Shown here: piece by piece, positions 23,032 to 35,102 of the stretch
Numbering within the stretch: position 1 is the first letter of the stretch
Layout of the letters: every line of letters begins with the position of its first letter
Assembly (NCBI RefSeq): GCF_012641515.1
Contig: NZ_JABAHY010000020.1
Span: 1 to 42,237 of the forward strand
Length of the DNA stretch: 42,237 nucleotides
Direction: 5' to 3'
DNA from: Nesterenkonia sedimenti
GTDB lineage: Bacteria > Actinomycetota > Actinomycetes > Actinomycetales > Micrococcaceae
Program-made: the position numbers and the translations under genes
The notes under the pieces: model-generated
What the model was told of the DNA's origin: nothing
The model's database searches: none
Seen by the model: the letters and a program-made list of their open reading frames with translations, nothing else

Positions 23032-23985
23032 ATGAGCACATCATCCTCAGCCACCAGCCTGAAACCCCGCGATGAATCCACCCTGGCCGCCGCCGGGCAG
23101 AAGGCCGCCGTCCTGGTCGAAGCCCTGCCCTGGATCCAGAAGTTCGCCGGGGAGACCATCGTGATCAAATACGGCGGCAACGCCATGATCAATGATGAAC
23201 TGCGCCGAGCCTTCGCCGAGGATGTGGTTTTCCTCAAACACGTCGGGGTCAATCCAGTGGTCGTCCACGGCGGCGGACCCCAGATCAACCACATGCTGGA
23301 ACGGCTGGGCATCCAGTCCGAATTCCGCGCCGGACTGCGGGTCACCACCCCGGAGACCCTGGAGGCAGTCCGGATGGTGCTCACCGGCCAGGTCGGCCGA
23401 GAGCTGATCGGCCTCATCAACTCCCACGGCCCCTATGCCGTGGGCCTCTCCGGGGAAGACGCCGCCCTGCTGCGCTCCCGGCGGAAGAAGGCCACCGGCC
23501 CCGATGGTGAGGAGATCGACCTCGGCCTGGTCGGCGAGGTCACCGGGGTGAACCCCGAGGCAGTCCAGGACCTCATCGCCGCCGGACGGATCCCAGTGAT
23601 CTCCACGATCTCCCCGGAATTCACCGAGGAGGGAAGCCCCACCGGCGAGGTGCTCAATATCAACGCCGACCTCGCCGCCGGAGCAGTCGCCTCCGCCCTG
23701 GGCGCGGCCAAACTGGTGATGCTCACCGATGTCGAAGGCCTCTACGCCGACTGGCCGGATAAATCCTCACTGATCTCATCCCTGGCCGCCGCGGATCTTC
23801 GCCAAATGCTGCCGAGCCTGGAATCAGGCATGATCCCCAAAATGGAGGCAGCCCTGGCCGCAGTCGATGCCGGAGTCCCGCGAGCCGCCATCGTCGATGG
23901 CCGCCGTCCCCATTCGATGCTGCTGGAGATCGTCACCAGCGCGGGTATCGGCACCCAAGTCGTCCCCGATCAGGAGGCCCTATGA
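23032..23985 (+). CDS. argB: Acetylglutamate kinase
   Basis: ArgB phosphorylates N-acetylglutamate, the second step and usual point of arginine feedback inhibition. The 317-residue amino-acid kinase has [50 protein letters not shown] and the C-terminal [17 protein letters not shown]. The N-terminal extension (about 30 residues, [15 protein letters not shown]) is the helix that mediates hexamer formation in arginine-sensitive enzymes. Its stop overlaps the argD ATG by four bases. Confidence 0.95.
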   Translation: MSTSSSATSLKPRDESTLAAAGQKAAVLVEALPWIQKFAGETIVIKYGGNAMINDELRRAFAEDVVFLKHVGVNPVVVHGGGPQINHMLERLGIQSEFRAGLRVTTPETLEAVRMVLTGQVGRELIGLINSHGPYAVGLSGEDAALLRSRRKKATGPDGEEIDLGLVGEVTGVNPEAVQDLIAAGRIPVISTISPEFTEEGSPTGEVLNINADLAAGAVASALGAAKLVMLTDVEGLYADWPDKSSLISSLAAADLRQMLPSLESGMIPKMEAALAAVDAGVPRAAIVDGRRPHSMLLEIVTSAGIGTQVVPDQEAL

Positions 23986-25217
23986 GCACCGAAACAGTCA
24001 CCGACCTCCTGCAGCGGTACCAGCAGAGGCTCACCGGGGTCTTCGGTTCCCCACAGACCGTGCTCCAGCGCGGGGAGGGGACCCGGGTCTGGGATGCCGA
24101 CGGCAATGAGTACCTCGATATGCTCGGCGGGATCGCGGTCAACGCCCTAGGCCACGCCCACCCCGAGCACGCGGCTGCGCTGAATGCCCAGCAGAACCGG
24201 CTGGGTCATATCTCCAACCTCTTCACCTCAGAACCACAGATCGCCCTGGCGGAGAAACTCCTAGAGCTCTCCGGCGCTCCTGAGGGATCCACCGTCTTCT
24301 TCGCCAACTCCGGCTCCGAGGCCAATGAGGCCGGGCTCAAAGCGGTGCTTCGCCACCGGAAGGACACCGGCAAACAGCGAATCCTCGCCCTGGAGAACGG
24401 GTTCCACGGCCGAACTATCGGCGCACTGAGCCTCACCCATAAGCCTGCCTACCGGGAGCCCTTCGGTGAGCTCATCGGCCCCGTGGAGTTCCTTGCCCCC
24501 AATGACCTCCAGGCACTGGAAGCATCCTTTGAGCACGACGACGTCGCCGGTCTCTTCCTCGAACCCGTCCAGGGCGAGGCCGGTGTTCACGCCCTGGATG
24601 ACCAATACCTGCTCAAAGCCCGGGAACTGACCCGCAGCCACGGGGCACTGCTGGTCTTCGATGAGGTTCAGACCGGCATCGGCCGGACCGGGGAATGGTT
24701 CAACCACCTCCGGGTCCCCGGACTGCAGCCTGATCTGATGACCCTGGCCAAGGGGCTGGGCTCGGGATTCCCGATCGGTGGCCTGATCAGCTACGGGCCC
24801 CAGGTAAGTGCCCTGCTGAGCCCCGGTCAGCACGGGACAACCTTCGGCGGCAACCCACCGGCCACAGTGGCGGGCCTGACCACTCTGGCAGTTATCGAAT
24901 CCGAATCCCTGCTGCAGAATGCCCGAGAGGTCGGATCCCAGCTGGCTGAGGCACTCAACGCGCTGGATGAGGTCACCGCAGTTCGGCAGTACGGACTGCA
25001 TCTCGGTGTGGACCTGCAGGTGCCCGGCTGCACCGAACCGGCCAAGCAGCTGGCCGGTACGGCACTGTCGAAGCATGGGCTGATCATCAACGCCACCGGC
25101 GAGCACACGCTGCGTCTGGCACCACCGCTGAACATCAGCCCCGAAGAGGCCGCCGAGGCTGTGCAGAGGCTCACGGCAGCCCTGGCTGATCTCACCGAGA
25201 AGGAGCACACCCCGTGA
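23982..25217 (+). CDS. argD: Acetylornithine aminotransferase
   Basis: This PLP enzyme converts N-acetylglutamate semialdehyde to N-acetylornithine. The 411-residue class III aminotransferase shows [34 protein letters not shown], the PLP-ring Asp in [17 protein letters not shown] and the Schiff-base Lys257 in [13 protein letters not shown], followed by HGTTFGGNP. The start overlaps argB (ATGA), and the stop overlaps the argF start (GTGA). Confidence 0.95.
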   Translation: MSTETVTDLLQRYQQRLTGVFGSPQTVLQRGEGTRVWDADGNEYLDMLGGIAVNALGHAHPEHAAALNAQQNRLGHISNLFTSEPQIALAEKLLELSGAPEGSTVFFANSGSEANEAGLKAVLRHRKDTGKQRILALENGFHGRTIGALSLTHKPAYREPFGELIGPVEFLAPNDLQALEASFEHDDVAGLFLEPVQGEAGVHALDDQYLLKARELTRSHGALLVFDEVQTGIGRTGEWFNHLRVPGLQPDLMTLAKGLGSGFPIGGLISYGPQVSALLSPGQHGTTFGGNPPATVAGLTTLAVIESESLLQNAREVGSQLAEALNALDEVTAVRQYGLHLGVDLQVPGCTEPAKQLAGTALSKHGLIINATGEHTLRLAPPLNISPEEAAEAVQRLTAALADLTEKEHTP

Positions 25218-26203
25218 CGGAATCCACCCGCACCCGGCACTTCCTGAGCGACCTCGACCTCAGTGCCGCTGAGCTGGACGAGGTGCTCAACCTCGCCGAG
25301 AACCTCAAAGCCGATCCCTATGGACTCACCCCACTGGCCGGCCCCCAGACTGCTGCGGTGATATTCGATAAGACCTCCACCCGCACCCGGGTCTCCTTCG
25401 CCGCCGGAATCTCAGCCCTGGGCGGGGCGCCGCTGATCATCAACCCGGGGGAGTCTCAGCTGGGGCATAAGGAGTCGATCGCCGATTCCGCCCGGGTCCT
25501 GGAACGCCAGGTGAGCCTGATCATCTGGCGCACCTATGCCCAGTCCGGGCTTGAGGAGATGGCCCAGTACTCGAGAGTCCCAGTGATCAACGCACTCTCC
25601 GATGACTTCCACCCCTGCCAGCTTCTGGCCGACCTCATGACCATCCGTGAGCATAAGGGCCAGCTGGCCGGACTGAAACTGGCCTATCTCGGGGATGCGG
25701 CCAATAACATGGCCAATTCCTATCTCAGCGCCGGAGTCAACGCCGGTATGGATGTCCGGATCGCCGGACCCCAGGGACACCTGCCTTCAACCCGGGTCAT
25801 CACCGCAGCTGAGGACCGTGCCGCTGAGTCCGGCGGAAAGGTCACCGTCACCACTGATCCGGCCAAGGCATTGGCCGGGGCCGATGTCATCGCCACCGAT
25901 ACCTGGATCTCCATGGGACAGGAGGCTGAGAAAGAGCAGCGGATGACCCTCTTCGGCGACTATCAGGTCAACCAGACCTCCCTGCAGGCAGCAGCCGATG
26001 ACGCCATCGTGCTGCACTGCCTGCCGGCCTACCGGGGCGCAGAGATCAGCGCAGAGGTGCTCGACGGCCCCCAATCGGTGATCTGGGATGAGGCCGAGAA
26101 CCGTCTGCACGCACAGAAAGCCCTGATGACCTGGTTGCTGGTGGAATCCGGGCTGACCGATCAGAGCGCTGCCACAGCAGTGCGGGAGGCCTGCCGAGGA
26201 TGA
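25214..26203 (+). CDS. argF: Ornithine carbamoyltransferase
   Basis: This enzyme makes citrulline from ornithine and carbamoyl phosphate. The 329-residue protein has the carbamoyl-phosphate motif STRTR (residues 55-59), the HPCQLLADLMT segment, the ornithine-binding DTWISMGQE, and the HCLPAYRG loop. A GTG start overlaps the argD stop, and the stop overlaps argR (ATGA). These overlaps make argBDFR one tightly coupled unit. Confidence 0.95.
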   Translation: MTESTRTRHFLSDLDLSAAELDEVLNLAENLKADPYGLTPLAGPQTAAVIFDKTSTRTRVSFAAGISALGGAPLIINPGESQLGHKESIADSARVLERQVSLIIWRTYAQSGLEEMAQYSRVPVINALSDDFHPCQLLADLMTIREHKGQLAGLKLAYLGDAANNMANSYLSAGVNAGMDVRIAGPQGHLPSTRVITAAEDRAAESGGKVTVTTDPAKALAGADVIATDTWISMGQEAEKEQRMTLFGDYQVNQTSLQAAADDAIVLHCLPAYRGAEISAEVLDGPQSVIWDEAENRLHAQKALMTWLLVESGLTDQSAATAVREACRG

Positions 26204-26697
26204 CCCCGACAACCAAGACTGCCCGCCACGCCAAGATCCGGGAACTGATCTCCCGATCCTCCATCCGCTCCCAGGCCGAACTGGCCGCCAGACTAAGCGA
26301 AGAAGGGGTCAAGGTCACCCAGGGCACCCTCTCGCGTGATCTGGTGGAGCTGGGGGCGGCCCGGGTGCGCTCAGCAGAGGGCGGACTCATCTACGCAGTC
26401 CCCGCCGAAGGGCATGAACGGGAGTTCCAGGCAGATATCTCAGAGACCACGACAGCGAAGCTCAGTTCACTGTGCCGGGACCTGCTGATATCGGCCGAGG
26501 CCAGCGCGAATCTGGTCGTACTGCGCACCCCACCAGGAGCAGCCCAATTCCTGGCCAGCGCAGTGGATCATGCCGGACTGCAGAGCGTGCTGGGTACTAT
26601 CGCAGGAGATGACACCATCATGCTGATCACCGCCGAACCCGACGGGGGAGCAGCAGTCGCAGAGCGGTTCAACGGATTCGCTGAAGGCAGGGGCTAG
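26200..26697 (+). CDS. argR: Arginine repressor
   Basis: The 165-residue ArgR has an N-terminal winged helix (recognition segment VTQGTLSRDLVELGAARV) and a C-terminal domain for hexamer formation and arginine binding (GAAQFLASAVDHAGL, then GTIAGDDTIMLIT with the two Asp that hold arginine). It is expected to repress the promoters before argC and argG, whose paired boxes match each other. Confidence 0.94.
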   Translation: MTPTTKTARHAKIRELISRSSIRSQAELAARLSEEGVKVTQGTLSRDLVELGAARVRSAEGGLIYAVPAEGHEREFQADISETTTAKLSSLCRDLLISAEASANLVVLRTPPGAAQFLASAVDHAGLQSVLGTIAGDDTIMLITAEPDGGAAVAERFNGFAEGRG

Positions 26698-26704
26698 ACC
26701 ACAG

Positions 26705-27943
26705 GTGAAAAAACCAGGCGCGTCAGTGCTGGCGGTCCTCATCGCAGTGATGGGGGTCGGCCCTCTTTTCACCTACTCGCTGTCCTCACTCTCGCCCCTG
26801 GTCGTCGAACGTATCGGAATCAGCGCCGGCCAGCTGGGTCTGCTGGCCGCAGTGGTCTTCGGCTCCGCCGCCATTTCCGCCCAGGGCCTGGGCCGGATGG
26901 CCGACCGCATCTCCCCGAAACTGCAGCTGATCCTAAACTTCAGCGGCACTGTGGTCGCCCTGACCATTGCCGCCACCACCAGCAGCTTCTGGGCTCTGGT
27001 CGCAGCAGCGGTGCTCTCCGGTATCAGCCAAGCGATTTCCAATCCGACCACCAACCGAGTGATTATGGAGGTCGTGCCCCCGCAGAAGCAGGCCACCTGG
27101 TTGGGGATCAAACAGTCCGGTGTGCCTCTGTCGCAGTTCTTCGCGGGGATGTTCTTCCCCGCCATGGCGATCTGGCTGGGCTGGGTCGGCGCCACACTCA
27201 GCGCGGTGCTGATCGTCATCGCCCTGACAGTCTATGGGGCCTGGATCCTCCACCAGCACTATGCGGGTAACACCCCGCGCAGCCAGGGGCAGCAGACAGA
27301 GCAGAGTCCCACCGATTCAGAGGTGACGGACTCGGAGCCTGCGGGGGAGGGGACAGCGCTCAGCACCCCGGTGAAACTGCCTCATGCTGTGATCATTCTG
27401 ACCCTGGTGGCATTCCTGATGGGCTTCACCGTGCAGACCGTCAATGTCTATCTTCCGCTCTTTGCCGTGGAGCAGGCAGGCTTCAGCCTCGCCCAGGGCG
27501 GGCTGACCCTGACTGTTTGCGGAATCCTGGGGATGATCTCCCGGATCTGGTGGGCCCGCCGCGTGGGGGCCGGAGCCCGGCTCTCCACTCTGCTGCTGGC
27601 GATGTCCGCGGGGGCAGTGGCCGGGGTCGCCCTATTGAGCTGGGTCCAGCTCGGCGGACCAGGGGCCTTGATCTGGGCAGCGGCGGTGATTCATGGGCTC
27701 ACCGCCCTGGGTGGGAATGTAGTGGTCAACGCTGGAGTGATGAAAGTCGCTCCGCCGGGGACCATCGGCAGGGCATCGGGGGTGGCGTCGATGGGAATGT
27801 ACGCCGGTTTCACCGTGGGTCCACTGATCTCCGGGTTGCTGCGTGATATCAGCGGAGACTTCCTGCTGCCCTGGGCAGGGGCCGGTGTGAGTCTGGCGCT
27901 GACAGCGGGGGCCGCACTGTGGCTTCGCAGCCAACAGATGTAG
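26705..27943 (+). CDS. MFS transporter in the arginine operon
   Basis: This 412-residue major facilitator has 12 predicted transmembrane segments, the conserved loop-2 motif GRMADRISPK, and a Glu/Ser-rich central loop (about residues 188-220). A GTG start lies seven bases after the argR stop, so it should be on the arginine transcript. The substrate is unknown. The position suggests uptake or export of arginine or a pathway intermediate, which is an inference from context only; MFS members seldom carry arginine. Confidence 0.8.
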   Translation: MKKPGASVLAVLIAVMGVGPLFTYSLSSLSPLVVERIGISAGQLGLLAAVVFGSAAISAQGLGRMADRISPKLQLILNFSGTVVALTIAATTSSFWALVAAAVLSGISQAISNPTTNRVIMEVVPPQKQATWLGIKQSGVPLSQFFAGMFFPAMAIWLGWVGATLSAVLIVIALTVYGAWILHQHYAGNTPRSQGQQTEQSPTDSEVTDSEPAGEGTALSTPVKLPHAVIILTLVAFLMGFTVQTVNVYLPLFAVEQAGFSLAQGGLTLTVCGILGMISRIWWARRVGAGARLSTLLLAMSAGAVAGVALLSWVQLGGPGALIWAAAVIHGLTALGGNVVVNAGVMKVAPPGTIGRASGVASMGMYAGFTVGPLISGLLRDISGDFLLPWAGAGVSLALTAGAALWLRSQQM

Positions 27944-27980
27944 ACCCCCGCTGATAAAGTCTGCGCCTGCAGAATGGTGA

Positions 27981-28187
27981 TCAGGCCTCGGGGCCCAGTT
28001 CCTTCTGCTTCTTCTTATTCTGGGTGCGGACGGCCATTCCGAGGCCGATGAGTCCGCCTCCGAGACCCACGGAGATCCAGCGCCAAGCGCCTTCATCCGG
28101 GACCACGCCGAACTCAGAACCGAATGCCCATCCGGCGATCACCAGGACACCGAGAAGGATGATGCCGACAGCGGCAGAATTGCTCAA
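27981..28187 (-). CDS. Small two-span membrane protein
   Basis: This 68-residue protein has two hydrophobic helices (VGIILLGVLVIAGWAFG and WISVGLGGGLIGLGMAV) and a short Lys-rich tail. A TTG start with a strong AGAGGAG site gives good evidence that it is translated. I recognise no family. It lies 22 bases downstream of the ankyrin-repeat gene on the same strand, so the two are probably co-transcribed. Confidence 0.6.
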   Translation of the reverse strand: MSNSAAVGIILLGVLVIAGWAFGSEFGVVPDEGAWRWISVGLGGGLIGLGMAVRTQNKKKQKELGPEA

Positions 28188-28209
28188 CGATTTCTCCTCT
28201 TAGTACTAC

Positions 28210-28635
28210 TCAGGGTTGCTGAAGGAGCCTGCGCATCTGCTGCAGGCCGAACATATCGGCAACGGCCACCGCGCTCTGAGCACCCAGGGCGGGATTCGCC
28301 CCGGCCTCCAGCAGCGCTGCGGTGATCTCTTCGTCCTGTTTAAAGACTGAACAGCTCAGCGCGGTCTGACCGCGGTCATTGACCCGGTTGGGATCCGCGC
28401 CCCGTGCCAGCAGGGAGCGTACCAGAGAGGTATGACCGTTATAGGCCGCCAGGATCAACAGGGAATCGCCCTTATCGTTGGCGGTGTCAGCCGGAAAACC
28501 CTGATCGATCAGAGCCAGCAGCTGCTGCTGTTCACCCTGCCGGGCGAGATCGAACATGGAGTCCAGGAACTCCAGCTGCTCCTCGGTCAGCTCCGCCGCG
28601 GAGCCGGTTTGGTCATACGTATCTGACATGCCCAT
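28210..28635 (-). CDS. Ankyrin-repeat protein
   Basis: The 141-residue soluble protein carries ankyrin repeats after an N-terminal helix: DLARQGEQQQLLALIDQGF, then NDKGDSLLILAAYNGHTSLV, ARGADPNRVNDRGQTALSC and AALLEAGANPALG. It should be a protein-binding module; bacterial proteins of this size often sit beside stress enzymes, but here the partner is only a small membrane protein. The start is ATG 28635 or, two codons on, ATG 28629. Its promoter region is shared with divergent argG. Confidence 0.8.
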   Translation of the reverse strand: MGMSDTYDQTGSAAELTEEQLEFLDSMFDLARQGEQQQLLALIDQGFPADTANDKGDSLLILAAYNGHTSLVRSLLARGADPNRVNDRGQTALSCSVFKQDEEITAALLEAGANPALGAQSAVAVADMFGLQQMRRLLQQP

Positions 28636-28664
28636 AGCTTACCGCCGAGCGCCGCAATGATAAG

Positions 28665-28694
28665 TATGCAGTGCAACGAATATTTATGTAGACT
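28665..28694 (+). promoter_or_regulatory. argG promoter with two ArgR-type boxes
   Basis: TATGCAG (28665-28671), a seven-base gap, then AATATTTAT (28679-28687) is the reverse complement of the box pair before argC with identical spacing. TAGACT (28689-28694) is a good -10 box, in the same local context (gtag-ctgg) as the argC -10. No convincing -35 is seen, which may mean weak basal activity. Confidence 0.65.
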
Positions 28695-28742
28695 GGTGGG
28701 GAGGCAAGCGTCTTCGACTTTCAATATCAAGAGGAGCATCTG

Positions 28743-31446
<2,704 letters not shown>

Positions 31447-31469
31447 ACCCAGCAGGTCGGGAGGAGACC

Positions 31470-32276
31470 ATCTCCAACACCAGTTCAGCAAAGCGCCCCA
31501 GCGCCGCCGGCCAGCGTGCTCTGCGACGCCGTCGCCGGCTCTACCCGGCATTGGCGGTGCTGGGCGTCGTCGTACTCTTTCTGCTGATCCGCGGTTGTGG
31601 CGGTGACCAGGAGCCGGAGACCCCGCACCCCACCGAATTGGGCTATCCCGAGGCGCCTGAGCAGCAGCTGCCTGAAACCACTGGTCAAGAGGCAGGGGAC
31701 GTGCCGATTACTGAACTGGTGGAGCCCGAATGGGTCAGTGAGACTGCCCAGCGCACCGGGGTGCCCCAACGGGCCGTTGCCGCCTACGCCGGGGCTGCCG
31801 CCTATATCGAGGAGACTGACTCCGAATGCGGTATCGGCTGGAACACCCTGGCTGGGATCGGACAGGTGGAATCCGTCCACGGCCACCACGGCGGTTCCAG
31901 TATCGAAGCCGATGGTGAGGTCAGCCCGGAGATCATCGGAGTTCCGCTGGATGGCAGCGAGGGAGTTATGGAGATCCCCGATACCGACGGCGGGGAGCTC
32001 GACGGCGATGAGGAATGGGACCGTGCGGTGGGGCCCATGCAGTTCATCCCCGAGACCTGGTACCAATACGCCCAGGACGGCAACCTCAGCGGTGAGGCCG
32101 ATATTCACCAGTACGACGACGCCGCCCTGACCGCCGCGGTCTATCTCTGCGCCAGCGGAGATGACCTCACCGATGACCGGGGCTGGAATGACGCGGTGAC
32201 CACCTATAACCAGTCGGTGGAATACGCCAACGACGTCGCCCGCCACTCGGAGGAGTACGCGGAGGCGGCTTCCTAG
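31470..32276 (+). CDS. Membrane-anchored lytic transglycosylase, unusual start
   Basis: The C-terminal half is a MltB-like lytic transglycosylase domain: WNTLAGIGQVESVHGHHGG with the catalytic Glu134, VGPMQFIPETWYQYAQDGN, and DDAALTAAVYLCASG. It would cut the glycan strands of peptidoglycan outside the membrane. The N-terminus has a basic stretch (RALRRRRRLYP) followed by one transmembrane helix. No ATG, GTG or TTG precedes this basic stretch. An ATC at 31470, five bases after a strong GGAGG, gives SNTSSAKRPSAAG as a natural-looking start. The first ordinary start, TTG 31551, would remove the basic segment that sets topology. Either ATC is used or an ATG has been changed. Confidence 0.75.
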   Translation: MSNTSSAKRPSAAGQRALRRRRRLYPALAVLGVVVLFLLIRGCGGDQEPETPHPTELGYPEAPEQQLPETTGQEAGDVPITELVEPEWVSETAQRTGVPQRAVAAYAGAAAYIEETDSECGIGWNTLAGIGQVESVHGHHGGSSIEADGEVSPEIIGVPLDGSEGVMEIPDTDGGELDGDEEWDRAVGPMQFIPETWYQYAQDGNLSGEADIHQYDDAALTAAVYLCASGDDLTDDRGWNDAVTTYNQSVEYANDVARHSEEYAEAAS

Positions 32277-32280
32277 CCGC
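32265..32280. terminator. Short hairpin between convergent genes
   Basis: GCGGCT (32265-32270) pairs with AGCCGC (32275-32280) around TCCT, at the stop codon of the transglycosylase gene and ten bases from the end of the convergent tetR-type gene. Confidence 0.35.
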
Positions 32281-32289
32281 AGCTCCTCC

Positions 32290-32886
32290 TCAGCTGGTGA
32301 CCAGGCGCAGCAGTGCCTCCACGCAGGTCTCCACATCCCACTGCGGGTGCACCGTCATCCTTTCGATGGTCAGGGTCACCGCGGCGGAAAGCAGGGCGGT
32401 CGCGGCCACCTCCAGCGTCGCGCCGGGAGTGGCCGCCCGTCCCTCTGCTTGTTCGAGGTGCTCGATGCGCTGGGAGAGCAGCCTGACGATGGCCTCCTTC
32501 TCCTCGCGCAGCTGATGACTGTCATCCCCCTGGCGCTGGGCCAGGGCGAACGCCACGAGCCCCGTGAAGGAGGGGTGCTCCTCCAGGAAGCGGCAGGCGG
32601 CCCGAAGCTGCGCGCGGAATGCCTCCCGGGGAGCGGCGGAATCATCCCGCGCGAGCTCGTCCATCAGGGACTGCAGTTCGGCGGCCCCGTGCACCAGCAT
32701 CTCTCGGACCAGGTTCTCTTTGGAGCCGAAGTGGTAGTAGACAGAGCCCTTCGCGACCCCCGCAGAGCGGGCCAGCTCGTCGACCGTATGGTCCTGGACG
32801 CTGCGGTGGTCGTCCAGAGCCATCATGGCATGCAGGATCTTCACCCGGGCGGAAGTCCTGGGCGGGGCTGTGGGGGCGGTGCTCAC
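32290..32886 (-). CDS. TetR-family regulator
   Basis: The 198-residue regulator has the TetR helix-turn-helix (about residues 20-60: TVDELARSAGVAKGSVYYHFGSKENLV split over two helices). The C-terminal ligand domain begins with the helix ending VHGAAELQSLMDEL and is otherwise unspecific. I place the start at GTG 32886, which overlaps the stop of the yhgE-like gene (GTGA) and has an AGGAGG site; an in-frame upstream start would lie inside that gene. It is third in the operon and probably controls the palindrome at 35700-35713. Confidence 0.9.
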   Translation of the reverse strand: MSTAPTAPPRTSARVKILHAMMALDDHRSVQDHTVDELARSAGVAKGSVYYHFGSKENLVREMLVHGAAELQSLMDELARDDSAAPREAFRAQLRAACRFLEEHPSFTGLVAFALAQRQGDDSHQLREEKEAIVRLLSQRIEHLEQAEGRAATPGATLEVAATALLSAAVTLTIERMTVHPQWDVETCVEALLRLVTS

Positions 32887-35102
32887 GCGTCCTCCTGGAT
32901 AGGCGGGTGCAGACGTTTCAGTGTCCACATCCTATTCTTCCGCACAGCCACCAGCAGGATTCCCAGTCCCAGAAGGGTGAACGATCCCAGAGCCCCCAGG
33001 CTGGTGAGCACTGCCGCGGTCTCTGCTCCGTAGATCGCATGGCGCAGCCCTGACACCACATAGGTCAGCGGGAGGATGGGGTGCAGAGTCTCCAGGGGTC
33101 CGGGGAGGGACTGGCTGGGGAAGGTGCCCCCGGCGCCCACAAGCTGCAGCACCAGCAGGACGATCGCTACGAACTTCCCCGGATTCCCCAGCAGCAGCAC
33201 CAATCCATGGATCAGCGCGGAGAAGGCGGCGGAGGCGGCAAGAAGGACCAGCAGGACAAGCCAGGGGTGGGCAGGCTCCAGGCCCAGGCCCAGGGTGATC
33301 GCGCCATAGAGCAGGAGGCTCTGGAGGGCGGAGAGGGCCAGGAAGGGCAGCCAGGATCCCACTGCCACCGCAGGGGTGGAAGCGTTGGAGGCCAGGGCCC
33401 GGGGAGAGGCAGGGCGGAGGACCTGGAGCATCACCAGTGCTCCGATCCACAGAGCCAGCCCCATGAAGAACGGTGCCATCCCGGCGCCGTATGAGCCGGC
33501 CTCCGCCTGCGCCGTCTGGGTGACGTTCAGCGGGTTTCCGATGACGCTGCTGACCTCGTGCCGCTGCCGTTCATCCGGATCCGGCACCTCCTCGGCCCCG
33601 CTGCCGAGCTCGGAGGCGAGCTCCCCGCTTCCCGTGGTGAGGTCCCGGGCGCCGTCCTCCGCCTCAGCGAGCCCGTCCTCGAGGTCCCCGGCCCCCTGAG
33701 TCAGGGCCTCCGCGCCGTCAGCCAGCTCCGCCGCCCCCTCTTGGAGCTCTGCGACCCCGTCGTCGGCGGAGGCTGCGCCCTCGGCCAGGTCTCCTGCACC
33801 TTCTGCGAGGGAATATGCGCCCGAACGGGCCTCACTCAACCCGTCGGTGAGGGCAGGGATCCCGCCTGCGAGTTCGGCAGTTCCCTCGGAGAGCTCAGAA
33901 GCGCCGGAACTGAGCTCCGAGGCACCGTCGGCCACCGAACGTGACCCTTCGGCGAGGACGTCCACGGCCTCCTGCGCCCCTTCGAGCTCGCCGCGGACCT
34001 CCTGCGCCCGCCCCACGAGCTCGCTCTCCTCCAGGATGGGGGCCAGCTCGGCCGCCGCGGCCTCCGCCTGCTCTTCGGTGATGATCCCGGCGTCGACCAG
34101 CTGTTGGACGCTCTGCCCGGTCCGGGTCCCGGCGGCGTCCTCATACTCCTCCAGCACGTCCAGGGCCTCCTGGGAGGCTCCGGCAAGCTGTTCGTTGCCC
34201 TCGGCCACCTCCTCCGCGCCGGAGCTGAGCTCTGCGAGCCCTTCGTCCAGAGCGGAGGCGCCCTCTTGGGCGGCGTCGGCTCCCTCCTGGAGGCTGCCCG
34301 CGCCCTCGTCCAGCTCCACGATCCCGTCGAAGAGCGTCCAGGAGCCGTCGCTGAGGTCCCCTGCGCCCTCTTCGAGGGCCTGGGTCCCCTCACGCAGCGG
34401 AACCATGCCCTCGTCCAGCTCACCGAGTCCGGCGTCCAGGTCGGAGGCCCCCTGATGCAGCTCGCCTGCGCCGTCGTGGAGCTCCCCGATCCCTGACTCC
34501 AGTTCTCCGGCACCGGAGTGCAGCTCGTCTGCGCCGTCGGCGGCCTCGGTGAGCTGCTGGTGGATCTGGCCGAACCCGGTGAGCATCTGGTCGGCGGCCT
34601 CGCGTCCGACCTCCTCTGAGACGGACTCATGGAGCTCTGAGGCCAGTACGTCCAGGATGCTGGAGAGCAGGTAGTTGTTGGCCTCGTTGCTCACGATCTC
34701 GATCTGCGCCTGTTCGGGGTCCTCCAGGTCCGCGGGCGAGGCCAGGGAGGAGGAGAAGTCCTCCGGGATGATCAGGGCGAACTGGTAGTCGCCGCGGGCT
34801 GTCCCCTCCTCTGCCAGCTCACGGCGGGAGACCGTGTGCCAGCCGAAGGATCCGTCCTCCAGGAGGTCATCGGCCACATCGTCGCCGATGACCCGTGCCT
34901 CGCCGTCGAAGTCGGCGCCGGTGTCCAGGTTGACCAGGGCGGCGTCGACCTCGCCCATGTTCCCGTAGGGGTCCCAGTTGGCATAGAGATAGACGGCCGC
35001 GTACAGCAGGGGGATCAGGGAGAGCCCGATGAGCGTCTTGACGGGGTCGAACCCGCTGGTCAGGCGCCTCCACTCCGCGCGGGGCAGCGTCATCAGGCTC
35101 AT
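32883..35102 (-). CDS. YhgE/Pip-family membrane protein
   Basis: This 739-residue membrane protein has one N-terminal transmembrane segment (about residues 22-42) and five or six near the C-terminus (about 545-725), with a large extracellular part between. The first part of that loop is the YhgE/Pip-specific domain (VDAALVNLDTGADFDGEARV, and IIPEDFSSSLASP). Then come some 30 heptad-like repeats of the form x-LxxGAxELxxG, as in phage-infection-protein homologues. The end resembles ABC-2 permeases (MSPFF-like GMAPFFMGLALWIGALVM and TFPSQSLPGPL). Function is not established; relatives act as phage receptors or in export of surface molecules. It overlaps both neighbours. Confidence 0.88.
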   Translation of the reverse strand: MSLMTLPRAEWRRLTSGFDPVKTLIGLSLIPLLYAAVYLYANWDPYGNMGEVDAALVNLDTGADFDGEARVIGDDVADDLLEDGSFGWHTVSRRELAEEGTARGDYQFALIIPEDFSSSLASPADLEDPEQAQIEIVSNEANNYLLSSILDVLASELHESVSEEVGREAADQMLTGFGQIHQQLTEAADGADELHSGAGELESGIGELHDGAGELHQGASDLDAGLGELDEGMVPLREGTQALEEGAGDLSDGSWTLFDGIVELDEGAGSLQEGADAAQEGASALDEGLAELSSGAEEVAEGNEQLAGASQEALDVLEEYEDAAGTRTGQSVQQLVDAGIITEEQAEAAAAELAPILEESELVGRAQEVRGELEGAQEAVDVLAEGSRSVADGASELSSGASELSEGTAELAGGIPALTDGLSEARSGAYSLAEGAGDLAEGAASADDGVAELQEGAAELADGAEALTQGAGDLEDGLAEAEDGARDLTTGSGELASELGSGAEEVPDPDERQRHEVSSVIGNPLNVTQTAQAEAGSYGAGMAPFFMGLALWIGALVMLQVLRPASPRALASNASTPAVAVGSWLPFLALSALQSLLLYGAITLGLGLEPAHPWLVLLVLLAASAAFSALIHGLVLLLGNPGKFVAIVLLVLQLVGAGGTFPSQSLPGPLETLHPILPLTYVVSGLRHAIYGAETAAVLTSLGALGSFTLLGLGILLVAVRKNRMWTLKRLHPPIQEDA

